Positions 13,178 to 21,546 of a DNA stretch of 26,994 bases are shown piece after piece. The position numbers were made by a program, and so were the translations under genes. Every line of letters begins with the position of its first letter. Within the stretch, counting starts at the first letter, position 1. A model generated the notes under the pieces. The model searched no databases. It saw only the letters and a program-made list of their open reading frames with translations, and was not told where the DNA came from. The stretch covers positions 1 to 26,994 of IMG/VR virus record IMGVR_UViG_3300034198_017425. One strand, written 5' to 3'. Source of the DNA: a virus.

Positions 13178-14404
13178 TTACGCAACGGTCGCCTTCGCCA
13201 TCAGGCGCGGCTCGCGAACCACGTACTGACCTCGCTCGCTCGCCTTCCAGCGGAACGGGATGTCCCGCGAGAATTCGAGTTCCGAGTTGGCCGGAGCCTG
13301 GACAACCGCCATCGGCCAGTTTTCCATGTACCGGAACGCCCCCGACGGGTCGCCCATGAAGTAGTCCGTGTCGGTCGCCAGGCGGTCGGCCAGCAGGCGG
13401 CTGGTCAACACGTCGAACGCACCGCCGACGGGGTTCGAACCCCGCGTCTCGATCGGATTGGCGCTCGTCGCGTAACCCGGCGTGACGTGAACGACTTCCG
13501 TTGCCGACTTGATCCGGTTCGCCGTGGTCACGAGACCGCGGGTGACGATCAGCTTCATCGGCCCCTCGATCACGATGGGCTCGCCCGTGTTGGGGTCGCG
13601 CATCGCGTAGAAGAGCTGCATCAGGTTGTCGATGTCGGTCCAGTCCACCAGCGCGTTGCTGGCTTCGAGGTTGTCGAAATCGTGCGTCCCCGAGTTGTTC
13701 CCGTAGGTCGCGATCTGACCGCGGCTCTTGCGGTTGTAGCGGTGACGAGTCGTGTTCTCGTCGATCACGCAGTCGATCGCCCGCTTTTCCTTGTTGAGAC
13801 CGAGCGAGTAACCGACATTGCGGCAACGCTCCAGCACGAGGCCCGTGCGGTCGAAGAACGCGACCTCTTTCGAGACCGGAACGATCAACCCGCGCTTCGT
13901 GGTCTGGGGCGTTTCGATGTAATCTTCGTTCGTCCCGACGATCGGGTATTCACCCAGCTCGTCAACGACTTCGGCCTTGTCACCCAGGTCGGCAACGCCC
14001 GGCAACTTCTCGCCGTTGAACTGGGTCGAGACGGACGGGATCAGGCCCGTAAAGACGAAGTCTTCGGCACGATAGGCCGCCATCGTCTCGGTATAGATGA
14101 TCTGCCCGAAGATGTTGGAGAAGAACGCAGTGTTGACCGCATCGGACTCCATCAGCTTGGTCAGGTTGATGCCCTCGTTGCCGCCGCCGTGCCGAGGGTT
14201 CCACGAATCGAGAATCTCGCGACCGCAGGCGGCCCCGTTCGCGTCCGTAATGAACTCTTCCATGCACTCACGGATCGAGAAATCCTTCGGCTCGATCGCC
14301 TTGGATTCGAGGGCCTCGGTCAAGTCCGTAAAGAACCTGTCCGGGGTCTTGTCCTTCTGCGCGGCTTCTAGCAGTCGCCGCAAGCTCTTCGTCTTCACAG
14401 CCAT
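13178..14404 (-). CDS. Major capsid protein (HK97-type fold expected)
   Basis: 408 residues, with AGAAAGGAC ahead of the ATG at 14404. The N-terminus is helical and charged (LRRLLEAAQKDKTPDRFF). Then come segments seen in capsid proteins of this fold: TAFFSNIFGQIIYTETMAAY, IPSVSTQFNGEKLPG, KRGLIVPVSKEVAFFDRTG, a long spine-like helix region GLVLERCRNVGYSLGLNKEK, and the C-terminal FRYMENWPMAVVQAPANSEL with DIPFRWKASERGQYVVREPR. Size and order after portal, protease-scaffold and decoration protein agree. It will be made in hundreds of copies. The protease gene upstream suggests the scaffold, and maybe the capsid N-terminus, is cleaved on maturation. Confidence 0.85.
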   Translation of the reverse strand: MAVKTKSLRRLLEAAQKDKTPDRFFTDLTEALESKAIEPKDFSIRECMEEFITDANGAACGREILDSWNPRHGGGNEGINLTKLMESDAVNTAFFSNIFGQIIYTETMAAYRAEDFVFTGLIPSVSTQFNGEKLPGVADLGDKAEVVDELGEYPIVGTNEDYIETPQTTKRGLIVPVSKEVAFFDRTGLVLERCRNVGYSLGLNKEKRAIDCVIDENTTRHRYNRKSRGQIATYGNNSGTHDFDNLEASNALVDWTDIDNLMQLFYAMRDPNTGEPIVIEGPMKLIVTRGLVTTANRIKSATEVVHVTPGYATSANPIETRGSNPVGGAFDVLTSRLLADRLATDTDYFMGDPSGAFRYMENWPMAVVQAPANSELEFSRDIPFRWKASERGQYVVREPRLMAKATVA

Positions 14405-14504
14405 GATTGTCCTTTCTGGACGATAGAGAGAACTGCGGGCGACTACTCCGCAGGGGATTCCGCTTCAGGTGTTGCCTCGATCAGAAGCAACGCCCCGGCT
14501 TCGG

Positions 14505-15224
14505 TTAGCGGTCCTGATAGGCCGCGATGTAATCGACGTTCACGACTTCCGAATTCGCACTACCCGCCTTCACCCCGACGAACGCCATCATTTCCGTGGC
14601 GCTCGTGTAGGTGAGCGAATGCTTCATCACGTGAACGCCGTCGATCCAGAAAGACACCTCGGCCTCGGTGGACGAAACCGGGATCACCTCGATCCGCAGC
14701 GTCTGGTAGGACGCCCCGCCCGCCGTCTGCGCTGACTTGCTCAGCGAGTTCGCGGCGGTCAGGTCGGTCGTCGTCTGGCTCGAACCGAGCGAGCTTTCCA
14801 CCTGCCAACGTGTCCCGCCATCGACCTTGAAGAACACGGCCCCGGAGTAGGACGCTTTCGGCCCCGCCCCATCGTCGAGGATCGAGTTGGCCCCGACGGC
14901 ATCCATGAAGCCGAGACAGACGTTGGCATCGTCCGTGTTCGCTTCCGCGTACTGAATGCGAGCCTCGAACAATAGCGGCTTGTTGTTCGCGAACCTGAAG
15001 ATTTCCTTCGTCGTGAGAAGGTAGGCTTCGTTGTTGTCCGTTGCCCCCGTGGTGAGCACGACGACGCCGCCTGCCGCATCGCTCGAAGCAATCGTGGCAC
15101 TCGCGTCGGCACTCGTGTCGGTGAACAGGTCGCCCGACACGAACGTCTCGAAGTCCTCGAAGAACCCGAACTGCTTCCGGCCGACCGTCAATTCCTTGAG
15201 GTCTTGAAGGAGACTCACTCCCAT
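14505..15224 (-). CDS. Head decoration protein candidate with lectin-like jelly roll
   Basis: 239 residues from ATG at 15224 behind GCGGGGA; an upstream start at 15278 would add 18 residues but has no ribosome site. The body is beta-rich, with FGFFEDFETFVSGDLFTDT, LLFEARIQYAEANTDDANV, WQVESSLGSS, ASYQTLRIEVIPVS and VSFWIDGVHVMKHSLTY, the last ending in FVGVKAGSANSEVVNVDYI. This resembles concanavalin A-like domains ('F.A.I......D..V..GF', 'LRIEV', 'V.FWIDG'). Its place just upstream of the capsid gene points to a decoration protein on the capsid surface. A sugar-binding role is possible but not shown. Confidence 0.65.
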   Translation of the reverse strand: MGVSLLQDLKELTVGRKQFGFFEDFETFVSGDLFTDTSADASATIASSDAAGGVVVLTTGATDNNEAYLLTTKEIFRFANNKPLLFEARIQYAEANTDDANVCLGFMDAVGANSILDDGAGPKASYSGAVFFKVDGGTRWQVESSLGSSQTTTDLTAANSLSKSAQTAGGASYQTLRIEVIPVSSTEAEVSFWIDGVHVMKHSLTYTSATEMMAFVGVKAGSANSEVVNVDYIAAYQDR

Positions 15225-15307
15225 GATTTTCCCCGCTTTCTGTGGGATGGATTTCAGATCTGCAATCAGCCAAGGCAACGAACCCCAGCCCGTCCCGTCT
15301 CAGCGGG

Positions 15308-16483
15308 TTATCGCTTCACGGCAGCCGCGAAACCCTTTGCGTCCGCCGGGTACTTCGCGTCTTCCTTCGATTCGAGCAGGGGACGAGACACGGTCGGGCG
15401 GTTGCCCAGGCCGAAGCGGCTTTCGTTGCCCTTGATCCCCGTTCCGCTCGTCGCTCCGGCCACCAGAGCCGCCCCGGCCTTCGCCTTGAACGACTCAATC
15501 AGTTCCTTGCGTTCGGAACTGTCTTCGGCCCTCGCCACCGCCTTGATCTGCGACTCGGTCGGCTTGGCGATGCCCGCGGCTTCCAGAAGCTCGGCCGCCA
15601 CGGCTCGCTTGGCCTTGACGCTCTCTTCCATCGGGTTGCCGCTGGCCCCCGATTCACCGGCCCCGCTGGGCTTGCTCTCGCCCGAGGTCTCCCCGCCGCC
15701 GTTGAGCTTTTCGTAGGCCTTGAGGATGTCCTTGATCTTGGTGAGGGTGGCCTTCGTATCGAGCTTGTCATCGTCGAACGCGGCAACGACCATCTGCCGG
15801 AACGCCGCCTTGACCTGATCTTCGCTCTCGCCGCCCGAGGCTTCGGCGGGCATCTCCGCCATCGCCATCGGAGCCATCGCGTCTTCTTCGAGCAGCTTCA
15901 GCAGCATGGCCCGGCCGGGGTTGGCCTTGTCGATCTGTTCCACGTGTTCCCGCAACTTCTTCATCGGTTCCTCGCTCTCGAAAAGCCCCGTGTTCGTTGC
16001 GGGGGTCTGAACAATGTCAACCGAGCGCACGGACTCGATCGACTCAACAACACGCTTGCCGCCCTTCGTCCCCATCCGCCCTTCGGCATTGTGGGACAGG
16101 CCAAATCGCTTCGGGTTTCGCTCCGCCGCCTCGAAGAGCAGGCCCGCGAGCGGATGCTCTTTCAGGATGTTCAAGTCGCCCACAACGGCCTTCTGCTCCG
16201 GGATGTACTTCACACCGGACAGCCAGCCGATCCCGTCGCCAACTCCGCGCTCTACCGAGGCGTTCTTGCGATCCGGGTGATTGACGTTGACGCCCAAGCC
16301 CTCATAGATCGTGGCCGCCTGCTGCATCGCCTGTTCGCTGTACTCCCGTCCGTTCTTCGACGAGGCGCCCAGAATGCGAACACCGGCAACGACTCCGGCT
16401 TCGCGGTTCACCTTGGGCGCATCGCTGTAGACGGTCTCGATCAGGGTTTCCCGCGTCGATGTCTTGGGGGCGGCCGTGGCCAT
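15308..16483 (-). CDS. Prohead protease fused to scaffold
   Basis: 391 residues. The ATG lies just after AAAGGCAACGAAC, so the GGCAACG word overlaps the ribosome site. The N-terminal 170 residues look like a phage maturation protease: SKNGREY at 42-48, NVNHPDR with His69, RFGLSHNAEG with Ser130 and His131, then SVRSVDIVQTPATNTGLFE. His69 and Ser130 are the likely catalytic pair of this herpes/T4/HK97-type serine protease group; the exact clan is not certain. From about 172 the protein is Glu/Lys/Ala coil with a Gly/Ser linker near 295-315, as expected of a scaffold that fills the prohead and is then degraded by its own protease part. Confidence 0.8.
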   Translation of the reverse strand: MATAAPKTSTRETLIETVYSDAPKVNREAGVVAGVRILGASSKNGREYSEQAMQQAATIYEGLGVNVNHPDRKNASVERGVGDGIGWLSGVKYIPEQKAVVGDLNILKEHPLAGLLFEAAERNPKRFGLSHNAEGRMGTKGGKRVVESIESVRSVDIVQTPATNTGLFESEEPMKKLREHVEQIDKANPGRAMLLKLLEEDAMAPMAMAEMPAEASGGESEDQVKAAFRQMVVAAFDDDKLDTKATLTKIKDILKAYEKLNGGGETSGESKPSGAGESGASGNPMEESVKAKRAVAAELLEAAGIAKPTESQIKAVARAEDSSERKELIESFKAKAGAALVAGATSGTGIKGNESRFGLGNRPTVSRPLLESKEDAKYPADAKGFAAAVKR

Positions 16484-16518
16484 GTTCGTTGCCTTTATGC
16501 CTGGTGGCGGATCTGTCT

Positions 16519-17367
16519 TTATCGAGTCGCCGCGAGTTCTGGGGGACTGGCCCCGGCTCCCGCGCCAACCTGCTCAAATGCGTATTCAATCCAGCAACGG
16601 CAACGCGGATGAGCGGGCGGCCCATCCGGGAAAAACCGTGACCAGTTGCTTCGCGTCCGTCCGTTCAGCGGAGCACAGATCGGGCAAACCCGCTGATCTT
16701 CCGCCGTGAACCACCTGTCCTCTTCGTTGCGTCCGACCGTTGCATCGACCGCGATCTCACCGGCCGCGCTCGCTGCCCCTGTCGTCTCCGTCACTGCGAT
16801 GTTCTCGACTCGACTCGGCCCGAAGGCTTGGTCGATGATTTCGTCTGGGTCTGGTTGAACTGTCGGTTGCGGGGTGGTCGGTTGCGTTGCGGGCTGAATC
16901 ACCGGCAACGACCCCGGCTGTTCTATTCCCGTCCCGCTTCCCCCCGGTTGTGCTGCTGGCTGTCCTGTCCCGCCCGTCACCTCGCCCGGCAATCCGATCT
17001 TCTCGATGATCTCTTGGCTTCTCTCGGTGTACTGCTGGGCGAACTCCGTTGCCCTTGCATCAGCCCACCGCCTCAACTGCTGTTCGATCTGAAGCGTTGC
17101 CTGTCCGATGTCGCGTCCGGACTGAGCAACCGCTGGTTCAAGCCGTGCCGTGTACTGACTCGACCCCGCCATCAGGATCAGCAGCAGCAACGCCGCAGCT
17201 TCTTCTTTTGTTTCCTGCTTCACTCGCTCCCAGAATTCCGCCGGAATGTTTCGTGGGTCCGGTGGCGTTCCAAGTAACTGCTTCAGTTCGCGCTTGTGCC
17301 TCGCGGAGAGTCTGGCGAACCGCTCCGCGAATCGTTCTTCGTGTCTGGTGCGTCCGACGAGGTCCAC
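16519..17367 (-). CDS. Minor head protein, Mu gpF-like
   Basis: 282 residues from GTG at 17367, 18 nt after the portal stop and in the same frame as it. The N-terminal half is helical with a hydrophobic stretch (EEAAALLLLILMAGS); a Pro/Thr/Gln-rich linker spans roughly 130-175. The C-terminal 65 residues hold the family signature: WFTAEDQRVCPICAPLNG near 218-235 and FPDGPPAHPRCRCWIEY near 246-262, with four Cys and one His that could bind metal. Mu gpF-like proteins lie next to the portal, are packaged in few copies and are needed for head morphogenesis; in some phages the same C-terminal domain carries toxin or ejected functions. Confidence 0.88.
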   Translation of the reverse strand: MDLVGRTRHEERFAERFARLSARHKRELKQLLGTPPDPRNIPAEFWERVKQETKEEAAALLLLILMAGSSQYTARLEPAVAQSGRDIGQATLQIEQQLRRWADARATEFAQQYTERSQEIIEKIGLPGEVTGGTGQPAAQPGGSGTGIEQPGSLPVIQPATQPTTPQPTVQPDPDEIIDQAFGPSRVENIAVTETTGAASAAGEIAVDATVGRNEEDRWFTAEDQRVCPICAPLNGRTRSNWSRFFPDGPPAHPRCRCWIEYAFEQVGAGAGASPPELAATR

Positions 17368-17385
17368 CCGGTCACCTGCTGCCGA

Positions 17386-19029
17386 TTACGGGTAGGACTC
17401 GAAAACCGACTCGACCGTTTGGCGGAGAGCATCCGACGGGCTGCCAAACCCGCCGAATCCGCTGCCACCAAACCCACCGAACCCACCAGCAACCACCGCA
17501 GGCTTCGCCCCGAGCTTCTTCTCCTCGTCCAAATCGAGCCCCAGCAACGTCGCCCCGGTCTTCGGAGAGAGCACGCCCATATCCATCTGGGCCTTCACGG
17601 ATGCCGTCAGCTTGTCGATGTCGCGGGTGGCAACGGCAGGCGGGTCAACCTTGACCTCGAACAGCCGCCGGATCGACTCCCAGGACTCGCCTTGGCCCGC
17701 GTCGTTTACTCCGTAAATGTTCGCTTCGTACCCGAGCTTCAGGGCCTTCAGGACGGCATCCTTGAACGCGGCCGCGTAGAAGTTCTGGTCAGCCTCGCGT
17801 GCCTTGACGAACGGGGATTCGGCAACGAGCGTCGAACTGAAGTTCGCGTTTGAGGCATCCCCGGAAATCATGTACTCGGGAAACACCCAGCGAATGCCGA
17901 TCCGCCGCAGAATGAACGAGGCAACCTCAACGAAGCCCGCGTTGCGTTCGGCCCCCATCGGCCCCGGCTTGTAGAGCTTGCCGGGCGAAGGGCGAAGAAC
18001 CGTCCCCTTGTCGAACCGCTGCGTCCTGATCGTGCGTTGGCCGCTCTGCCCCGGCCGCGTGACCTGCCCTTCAGCCAACGCCCCGGCCAGCCCTTGGACC
18101 TGCCCTTGTGTCGTTCCGGCCGGGTGTTCCTCGATCCACGCGATCGCCGCCTGGAGGGATGCCCCCGTGACCATGTTCCCGGCCAGCTTCGCTTCCGCCC
18201 GCATGTCTTCGAGGACCGGGTAGAAGTCGCTCACGCCCCGCTTGGCGTTGCGGTACGTGTTCCGCTTCAACCAGATCATCCGGTCGGCCGGAACGTAGTC
18301 CCAATCGACTCCCGCCCCGTCATAGACCACGTGGAAGCCAAGCGGGTTGGCGGGCTGACGGTGTTTCGTGTGAACGCCGAACGTCCAAGAGGACTGGTAT
18401 TCCTCGCTGACACCGAGCCAGTCTTCCAGCGGCCGGGCGTTGGCCGGTTCGACGATCTGGGCAGGCTCGATCGACAGGGCAGAGAACTTGCCGCCCTGGA
18501 ACTCGATCGCCGCCGCCGCCTCGCCGTCTTCGCGCGACCGCTGATGCAGCTCGCGGGCGAAGGTGTCCCGCAGCCCTAGGGACTCAACGATCAGGTCAAC
18601 CAGAGCCTGAAGCCGAGGGCCGAGTTCCGCCCCGATCTCCTGCCCCTTGGTAGGCTGTACCGTGAAGTCGAAGCCCGCCTTCCCGAGCACGTAGTTGGCG
18701 AGCGACTCGTTCGCCCCTATCGCCACCCCGTCGAATTGGGACAGCAGTCGGCAGTGCCCGCGGATCAGCCGCAAGTCTTCCTCAGTTTCGTAAACCGGCA
18801 GGAACTTCCCGTCCTGTCGATCCTCGATCCGATCCCGGCCGCCCCAGCCGCCGATCCCAGCGAACATCGCGTCTTCGCGAATGCGTTCACGCGGATCAAT
18901 CCAGTCGCCATGCTGCTCGGTGAGAGCCTGCGCATCGCGGGTCGCGAAGAACGTGGCGGCGGCGGTGAGGCTTGCGGGAGTCATGATGGAGGCATCTTCG
19001 CCGCCGTCACGCCAAAGCCAACTCCGCAT
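17386..19029 (-). CDS. Portal protein
   Basis: 547 residues. ATG at 19029 overlaps the previous gene by 23 nt; a second ATG at 18984 (MTPASLTAAATFF) is possible, since neither has a strong ribosome site. The sequence follows the plan of phage portals: an alpha/beta wing region (LRLIRGHCRLLSQFDGVAIG, ANYVLGKAGFDFTVQPT), VDWDYVPADRMIWLKRNTYR with GVSDFYPVLEDMRAEAKL (a typical portal motif), a long stem helix region and a crown. The C-terminus carries an FG-rich tail (GGFGGFGGSGFGGFG), expected to be disordered. It forms the 12-fold ring through which DNA is packed by the terminase and later leaves. Confidence 0.88.
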   Translation of the reverse strand: MRSWLWRDGGEDASIMTPASLTAAATFFATRDAQALTEQHGDWIDPRERIREDAMFAGIGGWGGRDRIEDRQDGKFLPVYETEEDLRLIRGHCRLLSQFDGVAIGANESLANYVLGKAGFDFTVQPTKGQEIGAELGPRLQALVDLIVESLGLRDTFARELHQRSREDGEAAAAIEFQGGKFSALSIEPAQIVEPANARPLEDWLGVSEEYQSSWTFGVHTKHRQPANPLGFHVVYDGAGVDWDYVPADRMIWLKRNTYRNAKRGVSDFYPVLEDMRAEAKLAGNMVTGASLQAAIAWIEEHPAGTTQGQVQGLAGALAEGQVTRPGQSGQRTIRTQRFDKGTVLRPSPGKLYKPGPMGAERNAGFVEVASFILRRIGIRWVFPEYMISGDASNANFSSTLVAESPFVKAREADQNFYAAAFKDAVLKALKLGYEANIYGVNDAGQGESWESIRRLFEVKVDPPAVATRDIDKLTASVKAQMDMGVLSPKTGATLLGLDLDEEKKLGAKPAVVAGGFGGFGGSGFGGFGSPSDALRQTVESVFESYP

Positions 19030-19306
19030 TTACAGATAGCTGTAAGCTAGTTTGGGAATCGTCGAATTGACCCTCGAAACGACTCTCGAACTCATCGCGA
19101 AACACTCTGGATTGTTTCGCGGATTGTTTGCATCCCTTCACCGGGCAGTAGCAATACCGGACTGTTTCCGTTGTCGATCCCGCGAGCATCGGAACCGCGT
19201 GAACCGGGCATACCGGTTGCGGCTGAATCCGAAACTTTCGCTTCGGTTTCGGCTGATCAGGCTCCGGCATTCCGGGGAAGAGTAACTGCATCCTGCGATT
19301 CCTCAT
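19007..19306 (-). CDS. Small Cys-containing (zinc-finger-like) phage protein
   Basis: 99 residues, ATG overlapping the large terminase stop as ATGA, and ending 23 nt inside the portal gene. A basic N-terminus (MRNRRMQLLF, then KPKRKFRIQPQP) precedes CPVHAVPM and, 17 residues later, YCYCPVKGCKQSAK. The pattern C-x2-H ... C-x-C-x4-C could hold a zinc ion, as in small nucleic acid-binding proteins. The remainder is acidic. Placed between terminase and portal it may help in packaging, but no family is recognised. The tight overlaps on both sides support that it is expressed. Confidence 0.7.
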   Translation of the reverse strand: MRNRRMQLLFPGMPEPDQPKPKRKFRIQPQPVCPVHAVPMLAGSTTETVRYCYCPVKGCKQSAKQSRVFRDEFESRFEGQFDDSQTSLQLSVNAELALA

Positions 19307-20733
19307 ACCACAGCGTAAGAAATCTCGGTGAGTTCGTTGCCGTATTCATCCACGTTCACCGCGTTCGCGCCCGTCGGGATCTGCGACATTTGATCCAGCA
19401 AGCGAATCGCCATCTCCAGCGCGTCAGGTCCATCATCGTGATGCGCGAGGGGCCACTCCCGGAGCTGCGAAAGCAGCAACTTACAACCCGGAGTGTTGCG
19501 AAACCGAATCAATCCGCGTGAGAAATACGGGTCGAGTCGCCCAATTCTCACGTTCTTGTTCACGCGATTTTCGATCAGATGCAACGGCAACGGCGGAATA
19601 TGCCCCGATCGACACTGATTGTCGAATTCTGTCGCCAAAAGTTCCTGGAATTGATTCGACTCCAACAACACTCCATCAGACGGATTGTGACGATAGAACG
19701 TGATGGAATCGGCAACGATCTGCGACGGCGGGCGCCGCTCAATGTCGGCGTCAACGTACAGCAGCCCCCCGCACAACCCGACGAACACGATGGCGGAATA
19801 GTCCCCTTTTTTCGCGTCTTTCCCCTTCGACGGGTCGATCGCGATCGAAGCAAGCTCGAATCGATCAGGCCAGCGATCCGCCCAGATGTTTGACCAGTAC
19901 GATTCCGGCCATTCGGATTGAGTCGCGAGCGTGGGTTTCTGCTGGTAGAGGCAGCTCCACTTGTAGGGCCCAACGGCCTGCTCAATCTGTCGCAGCCGGT
20001 TGATGTCGTACCGCTCCGGCCAGAGGGCTTCCTCGTTGTCGTTGATCGCGGGGAAGTGGACAACATCCCACTGCTCCGCGAACTCGTCCCCGGCCGCCTG
20101 AGCCTTCCGCAGCCGCCCAATCAAGTCGTCCTCGTGCCATCGCGTCTGCAGCACGATCACTGACGCCCCAGGTTCGAGCCGGGTATAGGCGGTGGATTGC
20201 CACCAGTCCCAGACGCTGTCTCGGATCGTGGGGCTCATCGCCTCTTCCCAGTTCTTGAACGGGTCATCGACGATCAGCAGGTCGGCCCCCTTTCCCGTGA
20301 TCGCCCCGCCTGCCCCGGCTGTCTGCATCCCGCCTTCGCGGCCCTCAATATCCCAGCGGTCTGCCGCTGACGATCTGGGATTGACCTTCACCGCGAAGAT
20401 GTCGTTGCCGAATTCCTCTGTCAGTGTCCGCGCCTTCCGGCCCCACTGAGCGGCGAACCCCGCTTCATAGGACGTAAGGATCACGCGGCGATCCGGGAAC
20501 GTGCCCAGGTAGTGCGACGGCAGGTATTTGCTGAGGTATTCCGACTTCCCGTGCCGAGGCGGCATCTGAACCAGCAGCCGGCCGTTGGGCTTGTAGGCCG
20601 TCCGAATCACCGCCCGATCAAGGGCCGCCAGGTGCCTCGCCATCTTCCACCGGCCCCGGCTCACCGTCCGCGCGTACAGGGCTGGCGTTGCCGTCTGGCG
20701 GACCAAGTCGCAGGAAGTCGAGGTAACGATCAT
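19303..20733 (-). CDS. terL: Terminase large subunit (packaging ATPase and nuclease)
   Basis: 476 residues. The N-terminal ATPase has a Walker A-like PPRHGKSEY at 58-66, followed by RRVILTSYEAGFAAQWGRKAR, Walker B LLIVDDP at 152-158 and the coupling-like VLQTRWHEDDLIGRL at about 194-208. The C-terminal RNase H-type nuclease shows IAIDPSKG (Asp300), VLLESN (Glu358) and HHDDGPDAL (Asp433, Asp434, Asp437). It cuts the concatemer and drives DNA through the portal. Start is uncertain: 20733 keeps a family-like N-terminus (PALYARTVSRGRWKMARH) but overlaps the small terminase by 116 nt; ATG at 20643 would cut the overlap to 26 nt. Confidence 0.93.
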   Translation of the reverse strand: MIVTSTSCDLVRQTATPALYARTVSRGRWKMARHLAALDRAVIRTAYKPNGRLLVQMPPRHGKSEYLSKYLPSHYLGTFPDRRVILTSYEAGFAAQWGRKARTLTEEFGNDIFAVKVNPRSSAADRWDIEGREGGMQTAGAGGAITGKGADLLIVDDPFKNWEEAMSPTIRDSVWDWWQSTAYTRLEPGASVIVLQTRWHEDDLIGRLRKAQAAGDEFAEQWDVVHFPAINDNEEALWPERYDINRLRQIEQAVGPYKWSCLYQQKPTLATQSEWPESYWSNIWADRWPDRFELASIAIDPSKGKDAKKGDYSAIVFVGLCGGLLYVDADIERRPPSQIVADSITFYRHNPSDGVLLESNQFQELLATEFDNQCRSGHIPPLPLHLIENRVNKNVRIGRLDPYFSRGLIRFRNTPGCKLLLSQLREWPLAHHDDGPDALEMAIRLLDQMSQIPTGANAVNVDEYGNELTEISYAVV

Positions 20734-21196
20734 CGTTGAGCATCTGCTCGCGTAGACTGGCGGTCACTGCACCAACCGAGACCCCGACGGCCATCCCGCC
20801 GGAGACGTTCAGGTTGACGTTGCTTTCCTTTGGAGTGTCGATCTTCTGCTGGTTCACGTTGATCGAGTCGGCGGTGACGATCACCTTCGCCGCGGCGATC
20901 TTGTTTCGCGGATCTGGGCTTCTCTCAACAATGCCGAACATCTGGTCCAAGAGCATCGCCCGCCGCTCGTCCGTCATCGGCCAGCGTTCTCGGAATGCTC
21001 GCCGGGCCAGTACCATGTTCCCCTTACCAGCGTGTAAAGCTCCGTCCCCGAACATCACCTCGGATTCGACGGGCTTTGCATCTGGGGTCGATCCTTCCCC
21101 CGGTTGCGATCCTTCCCCCGGCGGAGTGTTCCGTTCGAGTGATTTGACCTCGGTCAGCCTCGCCCGACGTTGCCTTCTCTTCCGGCCACTGGCCAC
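20618..21196 (-). CDS. terS: Terminase small subunit candidate
   Basis: 192 residues, GTG start sharing one base with the upstream TAG (TAGTG). Very basic N-terminus (GRKRRQRRARLTEVK), then a Pro/Gly/Glu-rich stretch, and a helical core: MVLARRAFRERWPMTDERRA, LLDQMFGIVERSPDPRNKIA, AAKVIVTADSINVNQQK. 'RNKIAAAKVI..AD..N..Q.K.D' is a pattern I associate with small terminases and related DNA-binding phage proteins next to terL. The C-terminus is disordered and acidic. It should bind the packaging site and hand DNA to the large subunit. The call rests on position and helical core; no exact family match could be tested. Confidence 0.7.
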   Translation of the reverse strand: MASGRKRRQRRARLTEVKSLERNTPPGEGSQPGEGSTPDAKPVESEVMFGDGALHAGKGNMVLARRAFRERWPMTDERRAMLLDQMFGIVERSPDPRNKIAAAKVIVTADSINVNQQKIDTPKESNVNLNVSGGMAVGVSVGAVTASLREQMLNDDRYLDFLRLGPPDGNASPVRADGEPGPVEDGEAPGGP

Positions 21197-21546
21197 TATC
21201 TCGCCCTCACTTGCACCCGGCAGATCATCACCAGCGTGTCACCGAGCGACGTTCCGCAGCTCACCTTCACTTCGTAGTCCGTGTCTTCAGTCCCACCGCT
21301 CACCTTGAACTTGACCGCCTCGCTGGCCGGAATCGTCTCGCCTTCCTCGGTCGTGAATGCGCTCCCCTCGATCGAGACACTGGCGACCGTCAGGCCCGAG
21401 GGTGTTGCTGTTGCTGTGGGCGATCCCGTGAGCGTTTCCCCAACTCCCAGCTCACGCGAGAACACCGCCGGAATCGTGCGGGCCGCGTCGGGATGCTTGA
21501 CGAAAATCTGTGCTGCGGTGACCCGCGTGTATTCCGTTGCCATCAT
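21196..21546 (-). CDS. Fibre-tail adaptor-like, beta-rich structural protein
   Basis: About 116 residues; ATGATG offers two starts, the first overlapping the upstream stop. One Ig-like domain: VTAAQIFVKHPDAARTIPAV, then VSIEGSAFTTEEGETIPASE, AVKFKVSGGTEDTDYEVKVS and a final strand MICRVQVRAR. The pattern 'I....W......G....SS.FT....V.....GGT....Y.V......'  is that of small phage proteins annotated as fibre-tail adaptor. It follows the repeat protein and precedes terminase. The second start begins ATG GCA ACG with the GGCAACG word. The frame upstream to 21726 is a shadow of the repeat gene. Confidence 0.65.
   Translation of the reverse strand: MMATEYTRVTAAQIFVKHPDAARTIPAVFSRELGVGETLTGSPTATATPSGLTVASVSIEGSAFTTEEGETIPASEAVKFKVSGGTEDTDYEVKVSCGTSLGDTLVMICRVQVRAR

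Noticed and set aside
13025-14371. Long plus-strand open frame (448 codons) opposite the major capsid gene
   Set aside because: It mirrors the capsid gene, has Arg/Val/Asp-rich composition typical of antisense frames in GC-rich DNA, and no ribosome site or family pattern.
15242-16612. Plus-strand open frame (456 codons) opposite the protease-scaffold gene
   Set aside because: Antisense shadow of a gene with clear protease motifs; composition rich in Arg, Leu and Gly with no recognisable domain.
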